64,000 bases of DNA, taken from positions 62,001 to 126,000 of the forward strand of contig NZ_JADQWB010000013.1 in assembly GCF_015704895.1 (NCBI RefSeq), written 5' to 3'. Each line of letters opens with the position of its first letter. Position 1 is the stretch's first letter. The translations under genes were made by a program, and so were the position numbers. The notes below the pieces were generated by a model that was not told where the DNA came from, did no database searches, and saw only the letters and a program-made list of their open reading frames with translations. Shown in pieces: positions 1 through 8,981 of the stretch. The DNA comes from Agrobacterium leguminum. GTDB lineage: Bacteria > Pseudomonadota > Alphaproteobacteria > Rhizobiales > Rhizobiaceae.

Positions 1-43
1 GACCTTCGCCGAACTGTTTTCGGCAAAGGAGCGGGTGCGATGA
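1..43 (+). CDS. 3' end of an upstream gene, product unknown (partial)
   Basis: The frame ending at the TGA of 41-43 is open back to base 2 and reads TFAELFSAKERVR before the stop. Its stop overlaps the nnrS start in an ATGA arrangement, the same coupling seen at many real junctions in this window. This suggests, but does not prove, that a gene lying outside the window is translated together with nnrS. Thirteen residues are too few to assign a family, and a chance open frame of this length is quite possible. Confidence 0.35.
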   Translation, partial: TFAELFSAKERVR

Positions 44-1227
44 GGCAACTCCCCATCCTTTCCGAAGCCCTGCGGCTGTTTTTCCCTCTGGCCGCCCTGC
101 ATGGCGCAGGCTGGCCCTTCCTGTGGATCGTCATCGGTGGTTATGCCCTGCCTTTCGCCGATGCAGTGCCTGCATCGCAATGGCACGCCCATGAAATGAT
201 CTTCGGCACCTATGGCATGGCGCTTGCCGGTTTTCTTGGCTCGGCGGTGCCGGAATGGACGGATACGAAGCCGGTGCAGGGACGAACGCTGCTTCATCTC
301 GCCGGCCTCTGGTTGCCGGGCCGCCTTATCGGCTTTCTCGGGATGGAGGCAGGGAGCCTGTTTGCAGGTTTTTTCGATCTCGCCTTTCTGCTCGCGCTCT
401 GCGTTCTCATCGGCAGGGCGATGCTGGCGCGGCGCACGATGAAACACCTGGCGTTCCTTATCTGGCTTCTTCTGTTTACGGCGGCTGAAGCGGGTGTGCG
501 TTATGCCTGGTGGAGCGGCGATCTCGAACTTGCATCCCGCTTTCTGGAAGCGGCCCTGTGCATCTTCACCGTGCTGTTTTCACTTTCCGCCGCGCGTATC
601 AATGTTGTCGTCATCAATCTGGCGCTCGATCCGGGCGGCGAGACCACGCCTTACCGGCCGCATCCCGGCCGCCAGCATATGGCTGGCGCCATGGTGACGC
701 TTTACATGGCGGCGAAACTTTTCTTTCCGCAAAGCGATGTCTGCGCCTGGCTTTCGCTTGCGGCCGGCGCCGCCTTTTTCGACCGGCTGGCCGAATGGTT
801 CATTGGGCGCGCCGTCTTCAAGACAGAGGTGCTGTTGCTTGGCCTCGGCAACGCCTTTGCGGGCGCGGGTTTTCTGGCGCTCGGCGCGACACGGCTCGGT
901 TTTCCCGTCACGCCCGCCGCGGGGCTGCATCTGCTGACGGTCGGGGCGTTGGGATGCGCCATCATGGCCGTCTTCATCATTGCCGGGCTGCGGCATACGG
1001 GCCGCAATCTGACGCATCTGCCATGGCAGGCGCATGCGGCCGCCCTTCTGATGGCGATGGCCGGTCTGGTCCGCATCCTGCCGGAATTCGATTTTGCCGC
1101 AACATTATCGCCCTATCACCATGGCCTCAGCGCCGTTTTGTGGGCGGCGAGCTTCGGGGTCTGGTTGCAGGGCTTTCTGCCTTTCATGCGCGCGCCTGGC
1201 ATCGATGAGGCTGGCGCATGCGGATGA
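40..1227 (+). CDS. nnrS: NnrS family haem/copper membrane protein
   Basis: A 395-residue, very hydrophobic protein with about a dozen predicted membrane segments. It has the family's N-terminal layout: a short arm, then FFPLAALHGAGWPFLW and a HAHEMIFG segment whose histidines are candidate haem or metal ligands. Further histidines occur near the C-terminus (LSPYHHGLSAVLW). NnrS proteins sit in the inner membrane and are linked to resistance to nitric oxide and iron-nitrosyl stress. Its place directly before nap fits a nitrogen-oxide role. The ATG at 40 follows AAAGGAG and overlaps a possible upstream stop. About 200 bases separate it from napE, so it is probably a separate unit. The family call is good; the exact function is inferred. 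Confidence 0.85.
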   Translation: MRQLPILSEALRLFFPLAALHGAGWPFLWIVIGGYALPFADAVPASQWHAHEMIFGTYGMALAGFLGSAVPEWTDTKPVQGRTLLHLAGLWLPGRLIGFLGMEAGSLFAGFFDLAFLLALCVLIGRAMLARRTMKHLAFLIWLLLFTAAEAGVRYAWWSGDLELASRFLEAALCIFTVLFSLSAARINVVVINLALDPGGETTPYRPHPGRQHMAGAMVTLYMAAKLFFPQSDVCAWLSLAAGAAFFDRLAEWFIGRAVFKTEVLLLGLGNAFAGAGFLALGATRLGFPVTPAAGLHLLTVGALGCAIMAVFIIAGLRHTGRNLTHLPWQAHAAALLMAMAGLVRILPEFDFAATLSPYHHGLSAVLWAASFGVWLQGFLPFMRAPGIDEAGACG

Positions 1228-1327
1228 GAGAGACCTTGTCCAGCCGCGGCGACATCACTGTTCCGGCGAATTTGTTTATTTTTTCAGCAAAAGCACAATG
1301 TGAAATCAGTGACTTAGAAGAGGGATA

Positions 1328-1398
1328 TTGATGAATGTTAGTTTTGATAAATAATCAATAAAATCAAATGGTTGAACATATTTTCTTTTTGGTCGATT
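1328..1398 (+). promoter_or_regulatory. AT-rich nap promoter region with FNR-like half sites
   Basis: The gap between nnrS and napE (1228-1428) changes from GC-rich coding DNA to an AT-rich block. It contains TTGAT (1344-1348) and ATCAA (1354-1358) as an inverted repeat, with further TTGAT (1328-1332) and ATCAA (1363-1367) copies nearby. FNR-type regulators (FnrN/FixK/Anr) bind TTGAT-N4-ATCAA. Here the best pair has a 5-base spacer, so it is off by one and is not a canonical box. Control of nap by an oxygen-sensing FNR-type regulator is plausible from biology, but the site itself is uncertain. Confidence 0.35.
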
Positions 1399-1428
1399 AT
1401 CACTCCAACCGAATAGGGAAACGCGAAT

Positions 1429-1614
1429 ATGCCTAAAATAGTCGCGCCTCAACACGCAGATGAAAAGCCGAGCCGGACGAAGGAACTTGTGACCTTCGCC
1501 GTTCTGGCTTTCGGAATCTGGCCCATTCTGGCGGTCGGATTTGTCGGAGCCTATGGCTTTATCGTCTGGATGTTCCAGATCATTTACGGCCCGCCGGGGC
1601 CGCCCGGCCATTGA
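1429..1614 (+). CDS. napE: Periplasmic nitrate reductase, NapE subunit
   Basis: A 61-residue protein with a polar N-terminus, one central membrane segment (about residues 23-50, FAVLAFGIWPILAVGFVGAY) and a short Pro/Gly-rich tail (GPPGPPG). This is the usual form of NapE, a small integral membrane protein of unknown exact role encoded at the head of many alphaproteobacterial nap operons. The start has AGGGA about 9 bases upstream. It is the first gene of napEFDABC and ends 7 bases before the napF start. Small size makes similarity evidence weak in isolation, but the position makes the assignment secure. Confidence 0.9.
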   Translation: MPKIVAPQHADEKPSRTKELVTFAVLAFGIWPILAVGFVGAYGFIVWMFQIIYGPPGPPGH

Positions 1615-1621
1615 GGGCGAG

Positions 1622-2122
1622 ATGATGATGGAAGTCTCTCTCAGCCGGCGCGATTTCCTGCGCGGCGGGCAAAAAAATAGACCACGCATCTGTCCCCCCG
1701 GGGTCGCGTTGAGTGACCTCGCCGCGTGCAGCGGTTGCGCAAAATGCGTCGAGGTCTGTCCCACCGGCATCATTGTTATGGCGGACGGTTTGCCTTCGGT
1801 GGATTTCTCCGTCGGGGAATGCACCTTCTGCGGCAAATGCGCGGAGGCCTGTCCCGAACCGGTCTTTGCCGCCCCCGCGGCGCAGCGCTTCGATCATGTC
1901 ATGGCGATCGGTGAGCGGTGTCTCGCCTTCGGCAATATCGATTGTCAGGCCTGCCGCGATGCCTGCCCGACCGAGGCTATCCGGTTTCGGCCCCGGCGCG
2001 GCGGCCCATTCGTTCCGGAACTGCTGGAAGATGCCTGCACCGGTTGCGGGGCCTGCGTGTCCGTCTGTCCCGCCAGTGTGATCGAGATCAAAGAGAGAGC
2101 CACGGAGATGCAATATGCCTGA
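1622..2122 (+). CDS. napF: Ferredoxin-type protein NapF
   Basis: A 166-residue cytoplasmic iron-sulfur protein. Cysteine clusters CSGCAKCVEVCP, CTFCGKCAEACP and CTGCGACVSVCP are clear, and a further set (CLAFGNIDCQACRDACP) supplies a fourth, giving the four 4Fe-4S sites typical of NapF. NapF is thought to help mature or insert the iron-sulfur cluster of NapA before export. The frame is open further upstream (from 1541), but that would run through napE. The ATG-ATG-ATG run at 1622-1630 behind GAGGGCGAG is the natural start, and the exact ATG of the three is not resolved. It overlaps napD by 8 bases. Confidence 0.93.
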   Translation: MMMEVSLSRRDFLRGGQKNRPRICPPGVALSDLAACSGCAKCVEVCPTGIIVMADGLPSVDFSVGECTFCGKCAEACPEPVFAAPAAQRFDHVMAIGERCLAFGNIDCQACRDACPTEAIRFRPRRGGPFVPELLEDACTGCGACVSVCPASVIEIKERATEMQYA

Positions 2123-2402
2123 AAATACAGGCCGGTATCATGTTTCAAGCGCCGTGGTGGCGGTGATGCCGCAGATGCGGGACGCCGTGTTCGCAACGCT
2201 TTTAACGCTCGACAATGTCGAGGTCCACGGCGAGGGCAACGGCAAGATCGTCATCGTCATAGACGGCACGAGCACCGGCATGCTGGGCGATACGCTCACT
2301 TATATTTCGACACTCGACGGTGTGATTGCCGCCAACATGGTTTTCGAACACGTCGACACAGAGGAGACAAGCGGCGATGAGCAGCGAACTGACGCGGCGT
2401 GA
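2115..2402 (+). CDS. napD: NapA signal-peptide chaperone NapD
   Basis: A 95-residue protein with the small alpha/beta fold pattern of the NapD family: [13 protein letters not shown] at the N-terminus, a central [15 protein letters not shown] strand pair and a helix ending in [11 protein letters not shown]. NapD binds the twin-arginine signal peptide of NapA and holds back export until the molybdenum cofactor is inserted. It overlaps napF at its start and runs 26 bases past the napA start, so translation of F, D and A is likely coupled. Confidence 0.93.
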   Translation: MPENTGRYHVSSAVVAVMPQMRDAVFATLLTLDNVEVHGEGNGKIVIVIDGTSTGMLGDTLTYISTLDGVIAANMVFEHVDTEETSGDEQRTDAA

Positions 2403-4881
2403 TCTATTGAAGGCCCATGCCGCCGGCATTGCGGCGGCAACGGCGGGCATTGCGCTGCCGGCCGCCGCCCAGCCGGTGCCGGGCGGGGTTTCCGCATTGC
2501 AGATCAAGTGGTCCAAGGCGCCCTGTCGTTTCTGCGGCACGGGCTGCGGCGTCATGGTCGGCGTCAAGGAAGGCAAGGTCGTCGCCACCCATGGCGACAT
2601 GCAGGCGGAGGTCAATCGCGGCCTCAACTGCATCAAGGGCTATTTCCTGTCCAAGATCATGTATGGCAAGGACCGCCTGCAAACCCCGATTCTGCGCAAG
2701 AAAGGCGGCGTCTACGCCAAGGACGGCGAGTTCGAGCCGGTGAGCTGGGACGAGGCCTTCGACGTGATGGCGCAGCAGTGCAAGCGGGTGCTGAAGGAGA
2801 AGGGGCCGACGGCCGTGGGCATGTTCGGCTCTGGCCAATGGACCATCTTCGAAGGCTATGCGGCGACCAAGCTGATGCGCGCCGGCTTCCGCTCCAACAA
2901 TCTCGATCCCAATGCCCGCCACTGTATGGCGTCCGCCGCTTACGCCTTCATGCGCACTTTCGGCATGGATGAGCCGATGGGCTGTTACGATGATTTCGAA
3001 CATGCCGATGCCTTCGTGCTCTGGGGTTCGAACATGGCGGAGATGCATCCCATCCTGTGGACGCGCATTGCCGACCGGCGCCTGGGCTTCGACCATGTGA
3101 AGGTGGCGGTACTTTCGACCTTCACCCATCGCAGCATGGACCTTGCCGATATTCCGATGGTCTTCAAGCCGGGTACGGATCTCGTCATCCTCAATTACAT
3201 TGCCAACCACATCATCAAGACCGGGCGCGTCAACGAAGACTTCGTGAAGAACCACACGAAATTCGTGCGCGGTGTCACCGATATCGGTTATGGCCTGCGG
3301 CCCGACAATCCGGCGGAGGTGAATGCCGCCAATTCCACCGATCCGACCAAGACCGAAGCGATCGATTTCGAGACCTTCAAGGAATTCGTCTCCGAATACA
3401 CGCTGGAAAAGACCGCCGCCATGACGGGGGTGGAAGCCGGCTTCCTGGAGGAGCTGGCCGAGCTTTATGCGGACCCGAACCGCAAGGTCATGTCGCTGTG
3501 GACCATGGGTTTCAACCAGCATGTGCGCGGCGTCTGGGCCAACCAGATGGTCTACAACATCCATCTTTTGACCGGAAAGATTTCCGAGCCGGGCAACAGC
3601 CCTTTCTCGCTCACCGGCCAGCCATCGGCCTGCGGCACGGCGCGCGAGGTGGGCACCTTCGCCCATCGCCTTCCGGCCGACATGACGGTGACGAACCCGG
3701 AACACCGCAAACATGCCGAGGAAATCTGGCGCATCCCGCACGGCATCATCCCGGAAAAGCCGGGTTACCACGCCGTGCAGCAGGACCGTATGCTGCATGA
3801 CGGCAAGCTGAATTTCTACTGGGTGCAGGTCAATAATAACGTCCAAGCCGGTCCCAACACCAAGAACGAGACCTATCAGGGCTATCGCAACCCGGAAAAT
3901 TTCATCGTTGTTTCGGATGCCTATCCGACCATCACGGCCATGAGCGCCGACCTCATCCTGCCCGCCGCCATGTGGGTGGAGAAGGAAGGCGCCTATGGCA
4001 ATGCCGAGCGGCGCACCCATGTCTGGCACCAGCTTGTCGAGGCCGCGGGTGAAGCGCGTTCCGACCTCTGGCAGCTGGTGGAATTTTCCAAACGCTTCAC
4101 CACGAATGAGGTGTGGCCGGCGGAGATACTGGACGCCAATCCCGCCTATCGCGGCAAGACGCTGTACGAGGTGCTCTTCAAGGACAGCGATGTCGGCAAG
4201 TTCCCGTTAAGCGAGATCAACGGCGAATACGAAAACCAGGAAGCAAAACACTTCGGTTTCTATCTGCAGAAGGGTCTTTTCGAGGAATATGCCGCCTTCG
4301 GACGCGGCCACGGCCATGATCTGGCGCCTTACGATGCCTATCACGAGGTGCGCGGCATGCGCTGGCCGGTGGTGGATGGCAAGGAAACGCTGTGGCGTTA
4401 CCGCGAAGGTTACGACCCCTATGTCAAACCGGGCGAGGGCGTGAAATTCTACGGCAACAAGGACGGCAAGGCGGTCATCATCGCCGTGCCCTACGAGCCG
4501 CCGGCGGAATCTCCGGATGCGGAATTCGATACCTGGCTGGTGACGGGCCGCGTGCTGGAGCACTGGCATTCCGGCTCCATGACCATGCGCGTGCCGGAAC
4601 TCTACAAGGCTTTCCCGGGTGCCCGCTGTTTCATGAATGCCGACGATGCGCGCAAGCGAGGGCTCAATCAGGGCGCGGAAATCCGCATCGTTTCGCGCCG
4701 TGGCGAAATACGCTCCCGCGTGGAAACGCGCGGCCGCAACCGCATGCCACCCGGCGTCATCTTCGTTCCCTGGTTCGATGCCAGCCAGCTCATCAACAAG
4801 GTGACGCTTGACGCAACCGATCCCATCTCCAAGCAGACGGATTTCAAGAAATGCGCAGTCAAGATAGAGCCGGTCGCATGA
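2377..4881 (+). CDS. napA: Periplasmic nitrate reductase catalytic subunit NapA
   Basis: An 834-residue molybdoenzyme that reduces nitrate to nitrite in the periplasm. The N-terminus has a twin-arginine signal (LTRRDLLK) followed by an Ala-rich segment. The mature part opens with the 4Fe-4S motif [13 protein letters not shown] and the fourth cysteine in GLNCIKGY. The molybdenum-ligand cysteine lies in NARHCMASA. The C-terminal guanine-dinucleotide-binding region ([15 protein letters not shown], then [11 protein letters not shown]) is intact. Length is normal for NapA. The chosen ATG at 2377 begins [11 protein letters not shown]; an in-frame ATG at 2326 would put 17 extra residues before the signal and is rejected. 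The stop overlaps the napB ATG (ATGA). Confidence 0.97.
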   Translation: MSSELTRRDLLKAHAAGIAAATAGIALPAAAQPVPGGVSALQIKWSKAPCRFCGTGCGVMVGVKEGKVVATHGDMQAEVNRGLNCIKGYFLSKIMYGKDRLQTPILRKKGGVYAKDGEFEPVSWDEAFDVMAQQCKRVLKEKGPTAVGMFGSGQWTIFEGYAATKLMRAGFRSNNLDPNARHCMASAAYAFMRTFGMDEPMGCYDDFEHADAFVLWGSNMAEMHPILWTRIADRRLGFDHVKVAVLSTFTHRSMDLADIPMVFKPGTDLVILNYIANHIIKTGRVNEDFVKNHTKFVRGVTDIGYGLRPDNPAEVNAANSTDPTKTEAIDFETFKEFVSEYTLEKTAAMTGVEAGFLEELAELYADPNRKVMSLWTMGFNQHVRGVWANQMVYNIHLLTGKISEPGNSPFSLTGQPSACGTAREVGTFAHRLPADMTVTNPEHRKHAEEIWRIPHGIIPEKPGYHAVQQDRMLHDGKLNFYWVQVNNNVQAGPNTKNETYQGYRNPENFIVVSDAYPTITAMSADLILPAAMWVEKEGAYGNAERRTHVWHQLVEAAGEARSDLWQLVEFSKRFTTNEVWPAEILDANPAYRGKTLYEVLFKDSDVGKFPLSEINGEYENQEAKHFGFYLQKGLFEEYAAFGRGHGHDLAPYDAYHEVRGMRWPVVDGKETLWRYREGYDPYVKPGEGVKFYGNKDGKAVIIAVPYEPPAESPDAEFDTWLVTGRVLEHWHSGSMTMRVPELYKAFPGARCFMNADDARKRGLNQGAEIRIVSRRGEIRSRVETRGRNRMPPGVIFVPWFDASQLINKVTLDATDPISKQTDFKKCAVKIEPVA

Positions 4882-5342
4882 TCAGGAAACACGGATGGAT
4901 GATCGCCGCTTTCGTTGTTGCGACGGTGGCGACGGGGGCCGTTGCGCAGATGGTGCCGGAATTGTCCGGCCCGCGCGGTGACGCCATGCAGACCGAACCC
5001 GCCAAACCTCTGCCGAAATGGGTGATCGACGATTTCAGGCGCATGCGCGCCTATCCGGAGCAGCCGCCGGTCATCCCGCATTCGATCGACGGCTACCAGC
5101 TTTCGGTCAACGCCAACCGCTGTCTCTCCTGTCACAAGCGCGAATTCACGCAGGATTCCGGCGCGCCGATGATCAGCGTCACCCATTACATGACGCGCGA
5201 AGGCCAGATGCTGGCGGATGTTTCGCCACGCCGTTATTTCTGCACGGCCTGCCATGTGCCGCAGGCCGACACACGGCCGCTCGTGCCCAACACCTTTCAG
5301 GACATGAGCGAGATGGGCGTCAAACCGGCGGGTAGCGAATGA
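4878..5342 (+). CDS. napB: Di-haem cytochrome c subunit NapB
   Basis: A 154-residue exported electron-transfer subunit that passes electrons from NapC to NapA. A Sec-type signal peptide ends at about VATGAVAQ, and two c-type haem sites follow, CLSCH and CTACH, with distal histidines nearby (VTHYMT). The ATG at 4878 overlaps the napA stop. An in-frame ATG at 4851 inside napA would spoil the signal peptide. The stop overlaps the napC start (ATGA). Confidence 0.95.
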   Translation: MIRKHGWMIAAFVVATVATGAVAQMVPELSGPRGDAMQTEPAKPLPKWVIDDFRRMRAYPEQPPVIPHSIDGYQLSVNANRCLSCHKREFTQDSGAPMISVTHYMTREGQMLADVSPRRYFCTACHVPQADTRPLVPNTFQDMSEMGVKPAGSE

Positions 5343-6040
5343 TGATCGCCCGTGTGAAAAAACTTCTCGTCTGGCTCTGGGCGGTTCTGACGACACCGGC
5401 CGGCACGCTGAGCCTGGCCTTCCTAACCCTTGGTGGTTTCGTCGGCGGGGTCATGTTCTGGGGCGCCTTCAACACCGCGCTCGAAATGACCAACAAGGAA
5501 GCCTTCTGCATTTCCTGCCACGAGATGCGCGCCAATGTTTATGAGGAACTGACGCGGACGGTGCATTTCTCCAACCGTTCCGGCGTGCGCGCCTCCTGTC
5601 CGGACTGCCATGTGCCGCATGAGTGGACGGACAAGATCGCCCGCAAGATGCAGGCCTCGAAGGAGGTCTGGGGCAAGATTTTCGGCACCATCGATACGCG
5701 CAAGAAGTTCCTCGACAAGCGGCTGGAGCTTGCCCAGCACGAATGGTCGCGCCTGAAGGCCAATGACAGCCTGGAATGCCGCAACTGCCATTCCTCCGCC
5801 GCCATGGATTTTACCAAACAGACACAGCGCGCCGCCGATATCCACTCCAAATACCTGCTGACGGGCAAGGCCACCTGCATCGATTGCCATAAAGGTATCG
5901 CCCATGAATTGCCCAATATGGAAGGCATAGACCCCGGCTGGAAAATGCCGCCGGCGCTCAACGACCAGCCGGGGCCAACGGCCTCTGCCGTCGATGACCT
6001 GCGGCGCGCGATGACGGATGTGCACCGGAACGTGTTCTGA
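5339..6040 (+). CDS. napC: Tetra-haem membrane quinol dehydrogenase NapC
   Basis: A 233-residue NapC/NirT family cytochrome. One N-terminal membrane anchor (about residues 18-45, including [19 protein letters not shown]) is followed by a periplasmic domain with four haem-binding motifs: CISCHEM, CPDCH, CRNCH and CIDCH. It oxidises membrane quinol and reduces NapB. It is the last gene of the operon and is followed 16 bases later by a strong terminator. No napG or napH is present, so electron input should depend on NapC alone. Confidence 0.96.
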   Translation: MMIARVKKLLVWLWAVLTTPAGTLSLAFLTLGGFVGGVMFWGAFNTALEMTNKEAFCISCHEMRANVYEELTRTVHFSNRSGVRASCPDCHVPHEWTDKIARKMQASKEVWGKIFGTIDTRKKFLDKRLELAQHEWSRLKANDSLECRNCHSSAAMDFTKQTQRAADIHSKYLLTGKATCIDCHKGIAHELPNMEGIDPGWKMPPALNDQPGPTASAVDDLRRAMTDVHRNVF

Positions 6041-6055
6041 TCCGCCTGAAAAACC

Positions 6056-6090
6056 AAACGCCGTGCATCCCTTCGGGCGCACGGCGTTTT
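6056..6090 (+). terminator. Rho-independent terminator after napC
   Basis: AAACGCCGTGC pairs with GCACGGCGTTT around a short loop containing CTTCGG, followed by TTTTC. The 11-base stem lies just after the napC stop. The stem also works in the other orientation, where phoX ends at 6149, so it may serve both units. Confidence 0.85.
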
Positions 6091-6148
6091 CGTCAGTACA
6101 ACCGGATCGCAGCTGTCGCGGCGATCCGGTTGCCAATATGTCTGTGGC

Positions 6149-8062
6149 TTAGCCGATCTTCACATTGTCATCGCGCTTGATGGCGATGAGGGCCGAGCGC
6201 GGCAGTTTGCCTTCGCCATCCGGGAAGGGGGCGTCGGGGTGCTGGATGCCGACGAAATGGGTGCGCTTGTCGCCGGACCATGTCTGGCCGGTGACTTCGG
6301 AACCCTTCGGGGCGGTGAGGAAGCGCTCGATACGGCCGGTGGCCGGGTCGCCCGCCAGCATCTGGTTGTTGCCCTGGCCGGCGAAGTTGCCTTCATTGGT
6401 GTCCTCGCCATCGGTCTGGATCCAGAGCAGGCCGGTGCTATCGAACATCATGCCGTCAGGCGAGTTGAACATGTTGCCTTCATTGATGTTCGAAGAACCC
6501 GCATAGGCGTCCTTGTGAACGGAAGGGTTGCCGGCCATGCAGAACAGGTCCCACTTGAACTTGCCGTCCGCATGGTCGTCATTTTCCGGATACCAGCGCA
6601 CGATCTGGCCGTATTCGTTCTTTTCGCGCGGGTTGGCGGCATTGATGGCCATGGCGTCGCCGCCGGCATTGGCGCGCAGCTTGCCGTCCTTCATTTCGCC
6701 GCGGCGGCTGTTGTTGGTCAGCGCGCAATAGGCTTCGATGGCGACCGGGTTGATGGCGACCCATTCCGGGCGGTCCATGGTCGTTGCACCGACCTTGGAA
6801 GCGGCCTGACGGGTGAAGACGCAGATTTCGTCGATTTTCATGCCAGTGGTTTCAGGCGTCAGGGCGAGCCATTCGCCGGCGCCGTCGTCGGAGAATTTCG
6901 CGACGTAAAGCGTGCCTTCGTCGAGCAGCTTCGAGGTGTCGCCGCCCGGCACGTAAATGCCGTTGGAGACGAATTTATAGAGGAACTCGCCACGCTCGTC
7001 GTCACCCATGTAAACGACGACACGGCCATCGCGGGCGATGACCACGGCGGCGTTTTCGTGCTTGATGCGGCCAAGCGCAGTGCGCTTGATCGGGGTGGAG
7101 GAGGCGTCCGAAGGGTCGATCTCGACCACGTAGCCTGCGCGGCGCGGTTCGTTGGGGTTCTTGGCGACGTCGAAACGCGCGTCGAACTTCTCATAGGCGT
7201 AGCGGGTTTCGGCGACGATGCCGTAACGCTTGTAATCGTCAGGCAGCTTGAAGGCGGCGTCGGTGGTGCCGAAATAGCCGTTGAAGTTTTCTTCGCAGGT
7301 GAGGTAAGTGCCCCAGGGCGTGCGGCCGGCGCCGCAATTGTTGAAGGTCCCGAGACAGTCGACACCCTTCGGGTCGGCGGCGGTCTTGACGAGATCGGAG
7401 CCTGCGGCCGGGCCGGAAAGCTTCATCGGCGTATTGTGGTGGATACGGCGGTTGAAGGGGCTGTCGAGAACGATCTTCCAGCCGTCCTTGTCTTCCGCGA
7501 CTTCCATGACGGTGACGCCCTGCATGTTCTGCAGGATCTTCACGTCGTCGGCGGTCGTCGGGTTGCCTTTCTCAGCGTGCGGAAGGTTGATTTCGGGGTT
7601 CACATATTCATGGTTGACGGCGATCAGCTGGTGGCTGCCGACCACGAAGAGTTCCATGCCGTCGGTGTTTTCACCGAAGACCTTGTCGGAGTTTTCAACG
7701 CTGACGCCCTTGGCGGGGTCGAGATCGGGAACGTTGGAGAACAGCGGCTGGCCCCATTTCGCCAGCGGCTTCCAGTTATAACCTTCCGGGACATGGATGG
7801 TGTTGTCGGTGGCGGCGGCAACCGGCTTGAAGGGGAAACGGCCGACGGCGGCTTCCTGCGCTTCGGCCGAGGTGCTGCTCATCAGGTTGCCGAGCGTGCC
7901 CATGGCGGCCGCGGCCGAACCGAAGGCAAGCACGCCGCCCAGAAAGCCGCGGCGGGAAATCGCGGTTTCGACCACGCGGTCGAAATCGGTTTCGGCCGGC
8001 GGCGGGTTCTGCAGTTCGTCCCACTCGTCCCAGGACAATTTGCTCGTATCGATGTCGGTCAT
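6149..8062 (-). CDS. phoX: PhoX-type alkaline phosphatase (DUF839 family), Tat-exported
   Basis: A 637-residue protein of the PhoX/DUF839 family: monomeric, metal-dependent phosphatases that release phosphate from organic esters in the periplasm. The twin-arginine motif SRRGFLGG lies about 40 residues in, followed by an Ala-rich stretch and a likely cleavage site near TSAEAQ, as is usual for this family's long Tat signals. The start at 8062 begins MTDIDTSKLSWDEWDEL and follows GGAGAC; the frame is open further upstream but without a matching signal layout. I found no convincing PHO box upstream. It lies 127 bases downstream of entD on the same strand, so read-through from the siderophore operon is possible but not shown. 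Confidence 0.85.
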   Translation of the reverse strand: MTDIDTSKLSWDEWDELQNPPPAETDFDRVVETAISRRGFLGGVLAFGSAAAAMGTLGNLMSSTSAEAQEAAVGRFPFKPVAAATDNTIHVPEGYNWKPLAKWGQPLFSNVPDLDPAKGVSVENSDKVFGENTDGMELFVVGSHQLIAVNHEYVNPEINLPHAEKGNPTTADDVKILQNMQGVTVMEVAEDKDGWKIVLDSPFNRRIHHNTPMKLSGPAAGSDLVKTAADPKGVDCLGTFNNCGAGRTPWGTYLTCEENFNGYFGTTDAAFKLPDDYKRYGIVAETRYAYEKFDARFDVAKNPNEPRRAGYVVEIDPSDASSTPIKRTALGRIKHENAAVVIARDGRVVVYMGDDERGEFLYKFVSNGIYVPGGDTSKLLDEGTLYVAKFSDDGAGEWLALTPETTGMKIDEICVFTRQAASKVGATTMDRPEWVAINPVAIEAYCALTNNSRRGEMKDGKLRANAGGDAMAINAANPREKNEYGQIVRWYPENDDHADGKFKWDLFCMAGNPSVHKDAYAGSSNINEGNMFNSPDGMMFDSTGLLWIQTDGEDTNEGNFAGQGNNQMLAGDPATGRIERFLTAPKGSEVTGQTWSGDKRTHFVGIQHPDAPFPDGEGKLPRSALIAIKRDDNVKIG

Positions 8063-8189
8063 AGTCTGTCTCCACCGTTGCTTGTTTGGAATCATTCCAG
8101 CAAGGTGCGTACCGTCCCAATATTTCATGCGGATGACGGAAAGGGCAGTATCGGCGGTCATTTTCCCTGCGCCGGGGCGGCTTTTTTCG

Positions 8190-8918
8190 TCAGCGCCCGA
8201 TCAGGATGCGGGTGACGAGAAAGCCGTCGAGACGGCAGAAACGGAAGGGAATCTCCGTTCCCCTGCGCCATTCGCCGCCTATGTCGGCGGTCAGCCGCAG
8301 CGAGGCCGAGCCGTTGTCGTCGAAGCCGGATAATTCCGCCGCCTCGAAAAAGAAAAACCGTTTCACTGTCGGATAAAGCGCCTTGAACAGGCTTTCCTTG
8401 GCCGAAAAGATCAAGCCGGTCATGAAGGGATCGATGTCATTCCCGAGGCTGTGACGTTCGTTTGCCGTCAGGGCCTGCGCGGCGATATCGCGGGCTTCCT
8501 CTTCATTCAGAAGCCTTTCAATATCGATACCGATGCCGCGGAACCGCCCGGAAGAGCCGGCAAGGGCAATCGCCCGTTCATGGCTGTGGGAAATCGCGCC
8601 GATCACGCCTTCTGGCCAGATCGGCGCGCGGTCCTCTCCCATGCCGGGAAAGGTGGAGCGGCCGGTGAGGCGGCGGACGGCTTCTGCCGCGCATCTGCGC
8701 CCGGCGATGAACTCCGCCTTGCGTCTGGGCAGGGCGTGTAAAAGCTGCGGCGGCAAGGGAGGGACCTCGCCGCCGCAACCCTCATCGGCGCTGTAACGAA
8801 GGGTGAGGCAATGGCAATCGCCGCTGTCGTCCGGCCAAGGCCAGATGGCCTCCGGTGGATCGCCGGAGACGGCTTCGCGATGAAACGCCGTTGCAATGGC
8901 CATGTCCGTCACCTCCAT
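8190..8918 (-). CDS. entD: 4'-phosphopantetheinyl transferase, EntD type
   Basis: A 242-residue Sfp/EntD family enzyme that attaches the phosphopantetheine arm to carrier domains, here EntB, the small aryl carrier and the NRPS PCP. Family signatures are GVIGAISHSH (CoA-phosphate binding), GIDIE (metal-binding Asp and Glu) and FSAKESLFKALYP (catalytic Glu and Lys). The N-terminal half has the EntD-type RRKAEFIAGRRCAAEAV segment. A second ATG at 8903 is also possible as the start. It is the fifth gene after entC on this strand, 63 bases beyond entA. Confidence 0.9.
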   Translation of the reverse strand: MEVTDMAIATAFHREAVSGDPPEAIWPWPDDSGDCHCLTLRYSADEGCGGEVPPLPPQLLHALPRRKAEFIAGRRCAAEAVRRLTGRSTFPGMGEDRAPIWPEGVIGAISHSHERAIALAGSSGRFRGIGIDIERLLNEEEARDIAAQALTANERHSLGNDIDPFMTGLIFSAKESLFKALYPTVKRFFFFEAAELSGFDDNGSASLRLTADIGGEWRRGTEIPFRFCRLDGFLVTRILIGR

Positions 8919-8981
8919 CCAGCGGCCTAGATCATGATGAGATGGCGAAACCGCTCACGCTTTTCGCCCTCCCGCTCCCGT

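Noticed and set aside
1344-1358. Canonical FNR box at the nap promoter
   Set aside because: TTGAT and ATCAA are five bases apart, not four, so it is listed only as an FNR-like region.
2404-4029. Long open frame antisense to napA (541 codons)
   Set aside because: napA is certain on the plus strand; GC-rich third positions create long antisense frames. The translation is rich in His, Arg and Gly with no domain.
8063-8189. PHO box before phoX
   Set aside because: No pair of CTGTCAT-like repeats with the right spacing could be found; GTCTGTC alone is too little.
6239-8215. Long open frame antisense to phoX (658 codons)
   Set aside because: PhoX is clear on the minus strand with a Tat signal; the antisense product has no recognisable motif.
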